From Caldithrix abyssi DSM 13497 (GTDB lineage: Bacteria; Calditrichota; Calditrichia; Calditrichales; Calditrichaceae): a stretch of DNA of 64,000 bases. Under the pieces are notes generated by a model that worked only from the letters and a program-made list of their open reading frames with translations, did no database searches and had not been told where the DNA came from. The DNA is taken from NCBI RefSeq assembly GCF_001886815.1, contig NZ_CP018099.1:248001-312000 (forward strand), given 5' to 3'. Made by a program: the position numbers and the translations under genes. Of this stretch, positions 1 through 7,546 are shown piece after piece (position 1 is the stretch's first letter; every line of letters begins with the position of its first letter).

Positions 1-2
1 GG

Positions 3-158
3 GCGCAAGGGTTATTAATGGAAGATCTTATAACAATAAAAGAAAAAGAAGAATTACAAAAATTGGCCGAAATTGACGGCAATTTTATTGAAGGGGTCGC
101 GCAATTAGCCGGTTATGGCGATAACGAGGACGAAGATAGCCCTCTGGAGTTCGATTAA
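3..158 (+). CDS. 3' end of a gene entering from the left edge (hypothetical)
   Basis: An open frame runs from the window edge to a TAA at 156-158. It could be the tail of a longer upstream gene or a small gene starting at the ATG at 18 (46 residues). The product is very acidic at its C-terminus (runs of Asp/Glu around the motif GDNEDEDSP) and helical and charged before that. I do not recognise the family. It is oriented toward the prophage block and is closed by the hairpin at 162-184, so it is the last gene of a rightward transcript that converges on the leftward head-gene operon. It is probably a phage gene, by position only. Confidence 0.45.
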   Translation, partial: AQGLLMEDLITIKEKEELQKLAEIDGNFIEGVAQLAGYGDNEDEDSPLEFD

Positions 159-161
159 AAA

Positions 162-184
162 AAAGTCCCGAATTTCGGGACTTT
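162..184. terminator. Bidirectional intrinsic terminator between convergent genes
   Basis: A perfect 10-bp inverted repeat (AAAGTCCCGA / TCGGGACTTT, 3-nt loop) is flanked by A-rich sequence on the left and T-rich sequence on the right. It sits between the stop codon at 158 and the stop codon of the leftward gene at 187-189, so it can end both transcripts. Confidence 0.85.
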
Positions 185-186
185 AT

Positions 187-786
187 TTAGAATCTATAAG
201 AAAGGCTTAAACTTTGCGGCGAGGCTTTAATTTGTACCTTTTTAAAAGATATAATTGCATTAATAATTCCGGAAGCCATAAATACAGTTCCTATTATTTG
301 TTTTCTCTTTTTTTGGCTTTTCAAATCATCAATCAAATCTAAATATTCTTTTTCCAGTTTTTCATCGCCAATATAACTTCGGATCAAAAAATCATTAAAA
401 TTAATAAACTTTTGGATATTATTAGCTTCTTTAAAATAATCATAACTTAAGGCAAAAGAAACGATGCTTAAGGTAATCAACTTAAAATTCGGATAACTTT
501 CCGTTTGTGATTTTTCAACATCCATTTTGGAAATATGGGTAAAATCAGGCGCAATTATTTGCGATTTTAATTTTGGGTTAAAAGGGATGTTTTCAATTTT
601 TAGCACTGCATTTTTACTAATTTTTGTCTTTTTGCCATTAGCCATCTGGTAATAAATCCATTTTTGATCCTGATTTAAAACTTTTACATTAATAATTTTT
701 GTTCCGTTTTTCATAAAAATGTTATCCGCCATAGAGGGCAAAAGAAAAAGAAGGCAAAAGATTAATGAAAGGATTAGTTTTTTCAT
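187..786 (-). CDS. Phage-encoded exported protein of unknown function
   Basis: 199 residues. It begins with a clear signal peptide (MKK, then a Leu/Ile/Phe-rich core, ending near PSMAD), so the product is expected to leave the cytoplasm. A short beta-rich stretch follows (residues 24-65, motif KNGTKIINVKVL), then a mostly helical middle with two hydrophobic stretches near residues 103-115 and 163-180, and a C-terminal Phe. The start codon overlaps the stop of the gpG-like gene as ATGA, which implies translational coupling and expression as the last gene of the leftward head operon. I recognise no family. A role in the envelope (lysis accessory, or alteration of the lysogen surface) is a guess from the signal peptide and position. 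Confidence 0.6.
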   Translation of the reverse strand: MKKLILSLIFCLLFLLPSMADNIFMKNGTKIINVKVLNQDQKWIYYQMANGKKTKISKNAVLKIENIPFNPKLKSQIIAPDFTHISKMDVEKSQTESYPNFKLITLSIVSFALSYDYFKEANNIQKFINFNDFLIRSYIGDEKLEKEYLDLIDDLKSQKKRKQIIGTVFMASGIINAIISFKKVQIKASPQSLSLSYRF

Positions 787-1343
787 GGTTTTGCTCCTGT
801 TTGTTTAACATTGTCTAATAATAATTTGCTCATTTCGGCAGTAATTTGCAAGCCGTATCGTTTTTTTAATTGCTCCCATTGTTCTTTACGCAGGCCTAAA
901 AATTTCCATAATTTTCGGCTGCGACCGGCTCCGGAAATATTGAGCCAGAAGGCTTTTTGCGCCTGAATCGGATCGGTAAAGCCGATAATTACCTGGTTAT
1001 TTTCGGCCTTAATGATTTTTAGATTGCGCAGCATTTTACCGGAGAAAGTTAAAAAGTCGTTAGCGGCTTGCGGATTTACTTTTTGCTTGTATTGTTTATA
1101 ACCGCCCAGGATGATCATGCCCAGCTTTCCGGTGGATTTTGATTTGACGATTTCGTAAAACTTTCCTTTCCCGCTTTTGCCGCCCAGTTTTTTGACGATT
1201 TGCGGATCGTAAGGCCGGTAAAAGGGTTTTTCGGAATAGGCAAATTTTTGGCCATGGACATCCACGCCCTGGGCAATGTTTTGCTCGATCATGGCCAGGA
1301 CGGTAACGCCGATGTCGGTTAAGAGTTTTTGGGAGAACTTCAT
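783..1343 (-). CDS. Phage virion morphogenesis protein (Mu gpG-like)
   Basis: 186 residues, basic and mostly helical. It starts with MKFSQKLLTDIGVTVLAMIE and then has the motif VDVHGQKFAYSEKPFY, typical of the phage virion morphogenesis family (Mu gpG and tail-completion relatives), where a short helix is followed by a (D/N)xxGxxW/F segment. It lies directly downstream of the portal gene in the same orientation, which is where Mu-like phages place head-completion and tail-joining genes. The start is supported by an AGGT-type ribosome site about 8 nt upstream. Family membership rests on recognised motifs and context, not on an alignment. Confidence 0.6.
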   Translation of the reverse strand: MKFSQKLLTDIGVTVLAMIEQNIAQGVDVHGQKFAYSEKPFYRPYDPQIVKKLGGKSGKGKFYEIVKSKSTGKLGMIILGGYKQYKQKVNPQAANDFLTFSGKMLRNLKIIKAENNQVIIGFTDPIQAQKAFWLNISGAGRSRKLWKFLGLRKEQWEQLKKRYGLQITAEMSKLLLDNVKQTGAKP

Positions 1344-1370
1344 AAAAATAAACCTGTTGTTTGTTAAATT

Positions 1371-1393
1371 TCAAGCTAAAGCTTGAGTTACAA
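1371..1393. repeat. Palindromic repeat overlapping the portal stop codon (copy 1)
   Basis: The 16-bp palindrome TCAAGCTAAAGCTTGA is followed by GTTACAA. On the minus strand the GTTACAA part supplies the last Leu codon (TTG) and the TAA stop of the portal gene. A second copy with one changed base lies at 5084-5106, again across a stop codon. Confidence 0.8.
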
Positions 1394-2509
1394 TAATTCG
1401 TCGTCTGGTTCGGGCGGAGTCAGGCCGACCATGGCGTAAGCTTCTTGCTTTTTGATGGGCAAAAATCGGCTGAGCGTTTCCAGGGCGGCGGCATTTTTTT
1501 CAATATCCTGTTCTTGCGCTTCAATGAATTGGAATTTATAAGGCGCTTCGGTCGCATTGGGATTGAAGTTTAACTTATAATCGAGCAATAATAAGCGATT
1601 GATTAATTTTTCGACGCGGATCATGTCGGTGTACATGATATCGGCGGAGATCATTTTTTGAATTTGCAAGGCGGCGCGCGAACCGGAACCGGAAGGCAAA
1701 TCGGGGGTGTTGGCCTGGCCTAAAATGGCTATGGCGATATCGCGGTTTAAGAGATCGATAAAATCTTTAAAATTGGTCCCGGCCTGCTGGGCGATTTGGT
1801 TAAGCTTGAATTCCACAAAATCGGAAGTTACTACGTAGTTATGTTGAATGGCTTTTTGCGCGGCGATTTCGGCCTGGGTTTGCTCTTCGGTACTGGCACC
1901 TTTATTGATGATTTGCAAAATGCCTTTAAGCTTGCGCAGGTAGTTGGCGTTTTCCAGAATAATATCGTAACGAATAATTTCGAGCGGCATTAAGGTGCGC
2001 AATATGCCGCCGCGATAAACGTAAAAGGGCATGATGTCGACCAGATAGTTTTGATTTTCGTTAAGGTTTATTTCGTCTATAATGCGTCCGGATTCGTCGA
2101 TTAGTAAAAGACGCTCAAATTCCAGATCGTAAGTTTGTTGGTCGAGTTCTTCGATAATGGAAATATTTTGCTCATTGCCCTGGGCATCGATTTTGAGTTT
2201 GTAAACGTTGCGGCCGTAAAAGGCGGTTTTGGCGTGGTTGTTAACAATATAATCTATGGCTTTAACAACTCTTCGCTGGGCTTCGGCCGCTGCGTTCATA
2301 TCGTCTGCGACGATTTGCCAGTCGAACGAAGCGAGCGCGGTGGTGCGCGTAATGTAATGACCGAGGATGCGCGGATTGGCCAGAAAGGCGCGTTTTAGGA
2401 TTTTCATTAAAGGCACGATGTTGCGCGCTTCCGGGTCTTTGATGTCGGCCATTTGTGCGTATTTGAAAAATTCCTGCAATGTAGGGTAAACGCGTTTATT
2501 AAGATTCAT
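1388..2509 (-). CDS. Phage portal protein (DUF935, Mu gp29-like)
   Basis: 373 residues from the ATG at 2509, which has GAGG 7 nt upstream; a TTG twelve bases earlier is less likely. The portal forms the dodecameric ring at the capsid vertex through which DNA is packaged. The order is typical of DUF935 portals: an N-terminal helical part (MKILKRAFLANPRILGHYIT), a central mixed region, and near residues 265-290 the motif AILGQANTPDLPSGSGSRAA, matching the conserved LGQ...GSRA segment of Mu gp29 relatives. The C-terminus is helical and ends in Pro/Asp/Glu. The start overlaps the end of the upstream membrane protein gene by 11 bp. Together with the terminase genes it shows a Mu-like head module. 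Confidence 0.85.
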   Translation of the reverse strand: MNLNKRVYPTLQEFFKYAQMADIKDPEARNIVPLMKILKRAFLANPRILGHYITRTTALASFDWQIVADDMNAAAEAQRRVVKAIDYIVNNHAKTAFYGRNVYKLKIDAQGNEQNISIIEELDQQTYDLEFERLLLIDESGRIIDEINLNENQNYLVDIMPFYVYRGGILRTLMPLEIIRYDIILENANYLRKLKGILQIINKGASTEEQTQAEIAAQKAIQHNYVVTSDFVEFKLNQIAQQAGTNFKDFIDLLNRDIAIAILGQANTPDLPSGSGSRAALQIQKMISADIMYTDMIRVEKLINRLLLLDYKLNFNPNATEAPYKFQFIEAQEQDIEKNAAALETLSRFLPIKKQEAYAMVGLTPPEPDDELL

Positions 2510-2888
2510 TTTCAACCTCAATATTTGTCAGACAAATTTTAAAAACAGCGATTTGCATAATCCACCAGAAAAATAAAACCGCCAGCGTAAGCTGCCATCC
2601 GTAAACGTAAAAGACGTAAATCGATAGTAAGAAGCGGTCCATATTTTTAGTAAAATGATATAAATCCCAGAAAATGGGATGCAGAGGCAGTTTAAATTTG
2701 CCGATTTTTAAAAACCGCCATTCGTCAACATCCCATGAGCGCAGCCACCTGTAAATGCGCGGGAATTTGTTTTCCAGATTGATGAAAACGGAATTATAGA
2801 ACCAGCCTTCAAACACGGTTATTTCTCCGAGGCGGTTTAAAATTCCGGATATAATAAAGTAAAAAACGATTATTAAAATTTCCATCAT
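2499..2888 (-). CDS. Phage membrane protein of unknown function
   Basis: 129 residues with hydrophobic segments at both ends: an N-terminal helix (MMEILIIVFYFIISGIL) and C-terminal ones around residues 86-118 (SIYVFYVYGW and VLFFWWIMQIAVF). The middle is rich in Trp, Arg and aromatic residues (YRWLRSWDVDEWRFL). It sits between the terminase and portal genes, with 8 nt to the terminase stop and an 11-bp overlap with the portal start, so it is part of the same transcript. An inner-membrane protein between terL and portal is unusual. I do not recognise the family and assign no function. Confidence 0.6.
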   Translation of the reverse strand: MMEILIIVFYFIISGILNRLGEITVFEGWFYNSVFINLENKFPRIYRWLRSWDVDEWRFLKIGKFKLPLHPIFWDLYHFTKNMDRFLLSIYVFYVYGWQLTLAVLFFWWIMQIAVFKICLTNIEVENES

Positions 2889-2896
2889 GTTCTCCT

Positions 2897-4462
2897 TTAA
2901 AATGGAGTGTAATAATCTTTGACGGTTTTAACCATTGGTTTGGTATAACGAACAATTCTGCGCTCGTGGATGTATTCAAAAGCGCAGATCAGGGCGTCGG
3001 GCGCATCGTCGGCTTTGTTGGCTTTTTTACCGGAAAATCCAAAAAGCTGACCTAAAAAGCGTTCTCCGTTTTTGGATTTGGCAAAATTTTTTGGGAATAA
3101 TATTCGCCCTTCGGTAAAAGCGATTTGACAGTTTTTAGCCAGATCGTCCACATGGTAACGCTTAAATTCAATCAATGGAAACGGCATTTTATGAATGCGG
3201 CACCAGTTTTTAATGAAATTGGACCAGGTGGATTCCTGGGTTACGTTGCCATCAAAAGCGATGCCGAGAATGCGTTGCGAATAATCGGTTTTCATTTGCA
3301 GAACGGTATTTAAAAGTTCGTTGGAATCGGCAAACGATTTGCAAATAGCATCGACCACAAAATATTGGTCTTTTTTAGGCGAATAGGTCAGACCGACGAT
3401 GGCGGTGGTATCGCCTTTGGCTTTTTTTGCCAGGTTAGGATCGCAATAGATGACGCCGCGGGCGTCGTCTGGCAGACGGTCGTATTCTTTATAATGTTCG
3501 GATTTAAAGAAAAAGCCTTCCGGCGGAATGGGATTTTGCTGAAAATTTGCCTGCCAATCGGCTTCGGACTTGGGTTTGAGCAGGGATTTGAGTTCGCTTT
3601 CCGACTTAGCCGGATAGCGCTGCGGCCAGAGAGGTTTATTATCCCATGCTTTAAAAACATTGACATGCCAATCTTTAGATAATAAACCTTCTTCGTATTC
3701 CAGGCGAATGCGGTGCAAGGCGCATTGGGTTAAAAAGTCGTTGGCGGAAATGATGAAAACGGCATTTTCGGCGCAGGAATGGTAAGCTTCGGTCAATTTG
3801 TTAATGCGCATATCCACGGCCTGTTCGGCAAAACTGCTTTCCAGTGTTTCGATATCGTCTCCGAATAGAATTTGCGGACGTCCAAACATGCGCGTGTAAC
3901 CGCGGACGGAACGGCCTTCACTAAACGCCGCGCAAAATTTTAAACCGCCCGGAACATGCTTTGAACGTACTTTTAAAGTGAATTGATCGGCGTTGGCTTC
4001 GGTGAATTCCGGCTGGTAATCGTGTAAAAGGCGATCGTTTTGCGTGATGATTAAAATAATGTCTTTTAGAAAGTTAGATGCTTTAGGCAGAGTTTCGGAA
4101 TAGATTCCGGCAATATCGTAAATGCCATTGAGCAAAAGCCAGATCAAAAGTTTTTTTTCGGTTACGGTTTTGCCATGTTTGCGCGGGCCAAAAAAGATAT
4201 GGACGCCGGGTTTTTTAACGGCTTTTACCATTTCCTTATGCATTTTATTGGGTGGCGCATAGCCGTCAAAATACATTTCTTTTGGGAAATAGGTTTTATC
4301 GAAGAAAAAGAAATCTTTTTTGGAACGCTCGATGCGAGCGGAAACTTTTTTGGGCTTGCGCTCTTTAGCGGAAAAAGCGGGAACGGGCAAATATTGCTTT
4401 TGGGTTAGCGCTTCGGCTTTTAGTTGCTCGATGAATATTTTAGTTAAAGAGAATTGTTCCAT
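2897..4462 (-). CDS. Phage terminase large subunit (Mu gp28-like)
   Basis: 521 residues from the ATG at 4462, the first start after the terS stop. This is the motor ATPase and nuclease that packages DNA into the prohead. Visible parts are a Walker A motif GPRKHGKT (about residues 92-99), a Walker B strand ILFGDD (about 198-203), and a C-terminal RNase H-like nuclease with Asp in IYCDPN (about 341), a second acidic strand (IAFDGNV) and a third Asp in DAPDALICAFEY near the C-terminus. Length and order fit gp28-type terminases. It follows terS with a 2-nt gap and precedes a membrane protein and the portal. Upstream alternative starts would overlap terS and lack a better ribosome site. Confidence 0.9.
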   Translation of the reverse strand: MEQFSLTKIFIEQLKAEALTQKQYLPVPAFSAKERKPKKVSARIERSKKDFFFFDKTYFPKEMYFDGYAPPNKMHKEMVKAVKKPGVHIFFGPRKHGKTVTEKKLLIWLLLNGIYDIAGIYSETLPKASNFLKDIILIITQNDRLLHDYQPEFTEANADQFTLKVRSKHVPGGLKFCAAFSEGRSVRGYTRMFGRPQILFGDDIETLESSFAEQAVDMRINKLTEAYHSCAENAVFIISANDFLTQCALHRIRLEYEEGLLSKDWHVNVFKAWDNKPLWPQRYPAKSESELKSLLKPKSEADWQANFQQNPIPPEGFFFKSEHYKEYDRLPDDARGVIYCDPNLAKKAKGDTTAIVGLTYSPKKDQYFVVDAICKSFADSNELLNTVLQMKTDYSQRILGIAFDGNVTQESTWSNFIKNWCRIHKMPFPLIEFKRYHVDDLAKNCQIAFTEGRILFPKNFAKSKNGERFLGQLFGFSGKKANKADDAPDALICAFEYIHERRIVRYTKPMVKTVKDYYTPF

Positions 4463-4464
4463 TT

Positions 4465-4971
4465 TTAAACCTTCATATTTTCCGGAACCTGATTCGCCCA
4501 TTTTACATATTCTTCCTGATAGATTTTGACAATATCATCGTTGGAAGCTTCGGGCATAAAACGGCGAATAATGCGGGCAATGATATCGGCGTCGGCGCGT
4601 TTGATATGGCTTTCGAGTTCAACGCTTTGCAGAAACATGCGAATGCGCATAATTTTGTAGAGCAAGTCGACGCGGTTGGCAATGGCCATATTCTGGTCGT
4701 TTTCCAGTTGCGCGGCGCAAAAGTTTAATTGCCGTTTTAAGAGTTCGATATCGTCGTAACTTCCGGCGATAAATTTGGTTTGTTCGTAAACGCCTTTGCG
4801 CGTGCTCTTCATGAGCTCAATGGCTTGCGAATATTTTTCGATGGCATAGCGCACCACGTGAGGCGCTACGCCGAAAATTTCGGCAATTTTTTTGTGCGTG
4901 TGATCGGGGTTGTTGACCTTGTGCAGAGCTATTTTTTTTAAGACTTCCGGGTCTGTTTTTTTTCTGGTCAT
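4465..4971 (-). CDS. Probable phage terminase small subunit
   Basis: 168 residues. The N-terminal 50 residues form a helix-turn-helix (HKKIAEIFGVAPHVVRYAIE), as expected for the DNA-recognition domain of a small terminase; the rest is helical with charged heptads (residues 70-125) suitable for oligomerisation. It lies immediately upstream of the large terminase with a 2-nt gap, the usual place for terS. It is the first gene after a terminator hairpin (5062-5084) and a row of GTTTAA motifs, so it probably starts its own transcript. A transcription factor role for the HTH cannot be excluded, but the context favours terminase. Confidence 0.65.
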   Translation of the reverse strand: MTRKKTDPEVLKKIALHKVNNPDHTHKKIAEIFGVAPHVVRYAIEKYSQAIELMKSTRKGVYEQTKFIAGSYDDIELLKRQLNFCAAQLENDQNMAIANRVDLLYKIMRIRMFLQSVELESHIKRADADIIARIIRRFMPEASNDDIVKIYQEEYVKWANQVPENMKV

Positions 4972-4989
4972 AACATACCTTTTAATTTT

Positions 4990-5035
4990 GTTTAAAACGT
5001 GTTTAATCGCGTTTAATTTTTAATATTTTGTTTAA
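4990..5035. promoter_or_regulatory. Helically phased GTTTAA repeats upstream of terS
   Basis: Four copies of GTTTAA(A/T) start at 4990, 5001, 5011 and 5030, spaced 11, 10 and 19 bp, close to whole helical turns. They lie in the 129-bp gap between the gp37-like gene's terminator and the terS start. The arrangement suggests several protein monomers binding one face of the DNA (repressor, activator or packaging initiation). I see no canonical -35/-10 pair with confidence. Confidence 0.35.
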
Positions 5036-5061
5036 TACGACCATAAATACCTTTTAAACTA

Positions 5062-5084
5062 AAAATCGCCAAAAAAGCGATTTT
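5062..5084 (-). terminator. Intrinsic terminator after the gp36/gp37-like pair
   Basis: An 8-bp inverted repeat (AAAATCGC / GCGATTTT) with a 7-nt loop lies 17 nt past the stop codon of the 5101-5544 gene and is T-rich on the minus strand. It separates that short transcript from the terminase-portal transcript. Confidence 0.6.
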
Positions 5085-5106
5085 CAAGCTAAGGCTTGAG
5101 TTACAA
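5084..5106. repeat. Palindromic repeat overlapping a stop codon (copy 2)
   Basis: TCAAGCTAAGGCTTGA followed by GTTACAA, differing from copy 1 (1371-1393) by a single base. As in copy 1, its right part provides the terminal TTG TAA of the leftward gene, here the gp37-like gene. Confidence 0.8.
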
Positions 5107-5544
5107 TTTTACATAAGAAAAAAAGCATTCCAGGACGCTGACGCTGATATCGGAATAAACGGCGTCGAATGCAATTGAACTTTCTTCAAAATACAATGCG
5201 GTGGCCTGATTATCATCCTGGGAAATCTGGCCGTTGTTTAAATCGTCTCTAAATTGAATCAAATGGGTTTCGGCTTGCATGAGCAGTTCCATGCTATCGA
5301 TGGCGGCGCTTGCCGGATTTTCGGCATTGGCTTTAAAGGAAAACAAATAGACTTTAGCCAGGCGCGTTAAGTCTTTGGTTGCGTTTGTGGAAAGACGCTT
5401 AACCGGGCCCGGTTCGAGAAAAATCCATATTGCCGGAAGGATGGCGGGCATCTGGCCGTATTTTCCCAATTCAATATTTACATCCGGCATTTTATTTTTT
5501 AGATAGTCTTGCAGTTGCAAGGCGAGGTTTTTAAAAGTCAACAC
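5101..5544 (-). CDS. Mu gp37-like (DUF1834-type) head-tail or tail completion protein
   Basis: 147 residues, small alpha/beta protein. It begins with an amphipathic helix (LTFKNLALQLQDYLKNKMPD), then a beta segment with the motif PAIWIFLEPGPV, and ends in strands (SDISVSVLECFFSYVKL). This layout matches the Mu gp37/DUF1834 proteins found after gp36-type connectors in transposable phages. Its start overlaps the end of the 5531-5890 gene by 14 bp, so the two are translated together. The last codon and stop lie inside a palindromic repeat. The assignment is by position and layout; no catalytic motif is expected. Confidence 0.5.
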   Translation of the reverse strand: MLTFKNLALQLQDYLKNKMPDVNIELGKYGQMPAILPAIWIFLEPGPVKRLSTNATKDLTRLAKVYLFSFKANAENPASAAIDSMELLMQAETHLIQFRDDLNNGQISQDDNQATALYFEESSIAFDAVYSDISVSVLECFFSYVKL

Positions 5545-5890
5545 TGTAAACGTCCTCTATGTTATCCAGATTAGGGGTTATGGGATTTTCATTTTGTCCG
5601 ACGGTGGAATGTTTGTCGAGAATTTTTAAAGCCGCTTTCCAATTGGTTTCTATCTTTTGCCGATATTCTTCGGTAATGGAAGACAGGCGATTGGAAACCA
5701 GATATTCCATAATCCATGCAAAGGGTTGTTTGGTCCAGTCGGGCGGCGGGCTTTGCGTAATATCGACGCCAGAAAAATCGCGCATAATATAAGATGTTTG
5801 TTTTTCGAATTCATCGTAAACGGTTGGATCGCTTAAAATTTGCCGCACGTTACTGCTAAGCAATTTTTCAATTTCGTTAAACGCATACAT
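5531..5890 (-). CDS. Mu gp36-like (DUF1320-type) head-tail connector
   Basis: 119 residues, first gene of the leftward block. The N-terminal half is helical, followed by the motif DWTKQPFAWIMEYLVSNRLS, in which two predicted helices pack as in gp36/DUF1320 connectors (DUF1320 proteins share a length near 120-140 residues and a conserved W/Y-x-L segment). It overlaps the gp37-like gene downstream, the same pair order as in Mu-like phages. It starts 129 bp from the divergent scaffold gene, so its promoter lies in the 5,891-6,019 region. Confidence is limited because the family is defined mostly by context. Confidence 0.5.
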   Translation of the reverse strand: MYAFNEIEKLLSSNVRQILSDPTVYDEFEKQTSYIMRDFSGVDITQSPPPDWTKQPFAWIMEYLVSNRLSSITEEYRQKIETNWKAALKILDKHSTVGQNENPITPNLDNIEDVYSVDF

Positions 5891-5945
5891 AACACGCCTC
5901 TAATTTTAATTTTCTTTCAATTTAAGATTATCGGTTTGCAAAAGT

Positions 5946-5980
5946 ATGCTAAATGCGCATATAACAAGCATTTAAGCATG
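5946..5980. promoter_or_regulatory. Inverted repeat in the divergent head-gene control region
   Basis: Near-perfect arms (ATGCTAAATGC at 5947-5957 and GCATTTAAGCAT at 5969-5980) separated by 11 bp lie between the two divergent structural operons, 40 bp from the scaffold start. The spacing and symmetry suit an operator for a dimeric regulator controlling both directions. Function is inferred. Confidence 0.45.
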
Positions 5981-6019
5981 AGAGAATTAAATTAAAGCTA
6001 AAAACGGAAAGGAAATGTA

Positions 6020-6562
6020 ATGGAATGGCTTAAGAATTTCTTAAAAGCGCTTTTCCCGGAAAAGGCGGAAGCTATCGACAAAAATTTCCCTAAAGATATT
6101 CCGGAGCCCAAACCGGAACCAAAGACCGAACCAAAGCCGGAGCCCAAACCGGAACCAAAGCCCGAACCAAACAATCCTTTGAATGCGCAAATTGAGCAGC
6201 TTACGCAAACCATTAAGGATTTGCAGGGAAAAATTCAGAGCTATGAAACGCAAATAAAGAGTTTGAGCGACGCGCAAAAACAAACGCAAAAGGAAAAGAT
6301 TGAACAGATCATTCAAAAAGCCATTGCCGAACATCGTTTGCCAGGCAAGAACGAAGAGCTTTTAAATCATTACCGTAAGATTTTGGAAAACGATTTTGAA
6401 GCGGGCGTGAAGATTGTGGAGAATTTGCCGCCGATTCCGGGCGAAGGTGATAAAAATAAGGGGCAAAAAAGCAATCAGCCGCGCATCTTAAGCCCTCTGG
6501 AAAGCGCGAACCCCACCATTGCCAATAAAGTGAAAGAATTTGCCAATATAAAAGAGGAGTAA
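6020..6562 (+). CDS. Probable capsid scaffolding protein
   Basis: 180 residues. After a short N-terminal helix there is a run of Pro-Glu-Pro-Lys repeats (residues 31-52), then a long coiled coil (residues 55-105, IEQLTQTIKDLQGKIQSYET) and a helical C-terminus. A charged, extended, coiled-coil protein directly before the major capsid gene (4-nt gap) is the usual form of a scaffold. No protease motif is visible, so it is not an obvious protease-scaffold fusion. The start has an AAAGGAAATG ribosome site. The PEPK run is encoded by an imperfect 12-18 nt DNA repeat (about 6105-6170) that could vary in copy number. Confidence 0.55.
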   Translation: MEWLKNFLKALFPEKAEAIDKNFPKDIPEPKPEPKTEPKPEPKPEPKPEPNNPLNAQIEQLTQTIKDLQGKIQSYETQIKSLSDAQKQTQKEKIEQIIQKAIAEHRLPGKNEELLNHYRKILENDFEAGVKIVENLPPIPGEGDKNKGQKSNQPRILSPLESANPTIANKVKEFANIKEE

Positions 6563-6566
6563 ATCG

Positions 6567-7520
6567 ATGAATATCGCCCAGATTTCCAATTTAAGCGGAC
6601 GCGGAGCCAACCTTTTAGCGCGTATGCTGGAAGTGGCGCCGCTGTTTCAGTTTGCAGAATTCAAGCCCGATCCTTCCACCTATGTGCATATTGCCGATAA
6701 GGATAGTTTTTCCGGATCGGCGGCGCGCGCGGAAGGCGGAACCTTGCAACGCGACGCGCAGGTGCCAAATCCTGAAAGCCGCAATTTAGCGCTTTATGGT
6801 CGTGAAATCAGTATTGACGACGTGCGCAAAATGGACGCCAATGTGGGCGTAAGCCCTGCCGGTTTGCGTTTGTTTGCGGATCGTCGCCTGAACGGCCTGG
6901 GCGCCAAGTTGGCGGTAGAGGTGCAGGATGAGATGCTGGTCGGCGTGGACGCCAGCAACCGCATGCTTGGCATTTCTTATTTTGTAAAGGATGCGGACGC
7001 TACCGGGCAAACGCCAAAACTGGGTTTTACGGCAGACGAACTGGCCGCCATGAATGTGCAGGTTGGTTTGAAGTTGGATACGGACGCCAATCAAAAAGCT
7101 TTTGTTGAGCTTCTGGAAAAAGAGATGGCCAACGTTCCGGGCGCAAACGCTATTTTGTGCAACGTGAATTTGGGCGCCCGTTTGAGCACCATTGCGCGCA
7201 CCATTGGCGCGGCTGGCGTTACGACCAATAATTTTGGTCAGCCGGTGCAAACCTTTAACGGGGTTCCGATTGTGAAATTGCCGGTAAGCGCCATTCCGCA
7301 AAACGAAAGCGACGGCGTAAATACCGACAATACATCTTTGTACATTGTTCGCTTTGCCGAAGAGTTGGGCGTTGCCTTTAGCACCAATTCCGGTTTTCTG
7401 TTTACCGATTTTGAGGAAAGCGAAGTCGGTCCGCAAGGCATTGCGCGTTTGCAATTTTTCCTGAACCTGACGGTTGAGCGTCAGGACGCTTTGCGTCGTT
7501 TAAGCCGCATTCGTTTGTAA
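6567..7520 (+). CDS. Phage major capsid protein (probable HK97 fold)
   Basis: 317 residues. It forms the icosahedral shell. The protein has an N-terminal helical arm, an acidic/aromatic extended loop region (TYVHIADKDSFSGSAARAEG), a helical spine (residues 95-135, RKMDANVGVSPAGLRLFADR), and a beta-rich C-terminal axial domain ending in NLTVERQDALRRLSRIRL. Length, Ala/Gly-rich composition and position after the scaffold fit HK97-fold capsid proteins. A strong ribosome site (AGAGGAG) precedes the ATG. Base composition is more GC-rich than the neighbouring tail genes, as expected for a highly expressed gene. I cannot assign a specific Pfam family without a search. Confidence 0.75.
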   Translation: MNIAQISNLSGRGANLLARMLEVAPLFQFAEFKPDPSTYVHIADKDSFSGSAARAEGGTLQRDAQVPNPESRNLALYGREISIDDVRKMDANVGVSPAGLRLFADRRLNGLGAKLAVEVQDEMLVGVDASNRMLGISYFVKDADATGQTPKLGFTADELAAMNVQVGLKLDTDANQKAFVELLEKEMANVPGANAILCNVNLGARLSTIARTIGAAGVTTNNFGQPVQTFNGVPIVKLPVSAIPQNESDGVNTDNTSLYIVRFAEELGVAFSTNSGFLFTDFEESEVGPQGIARLQFFLNLTVERQDALRRLSRIRL

Positions 7521-7546
7521 TTGGTTAACAAAATTGGAGAAAAATA

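Noticed and set aside
6105-6170. A non-coding minisatellite
   Set aside because: The repeats encode the Pro-Glu-Pro-Lys run in an intact scaffold frame with a proper ribosome site.
6786-7454. A 222-codon frame on the minus strand opposite the major capsid gene
   Set aside because: It mirrors the codon structure of the capsid gene, has no ribosome site and gives a protein of unnatural composition; the capsid frame explains the region.
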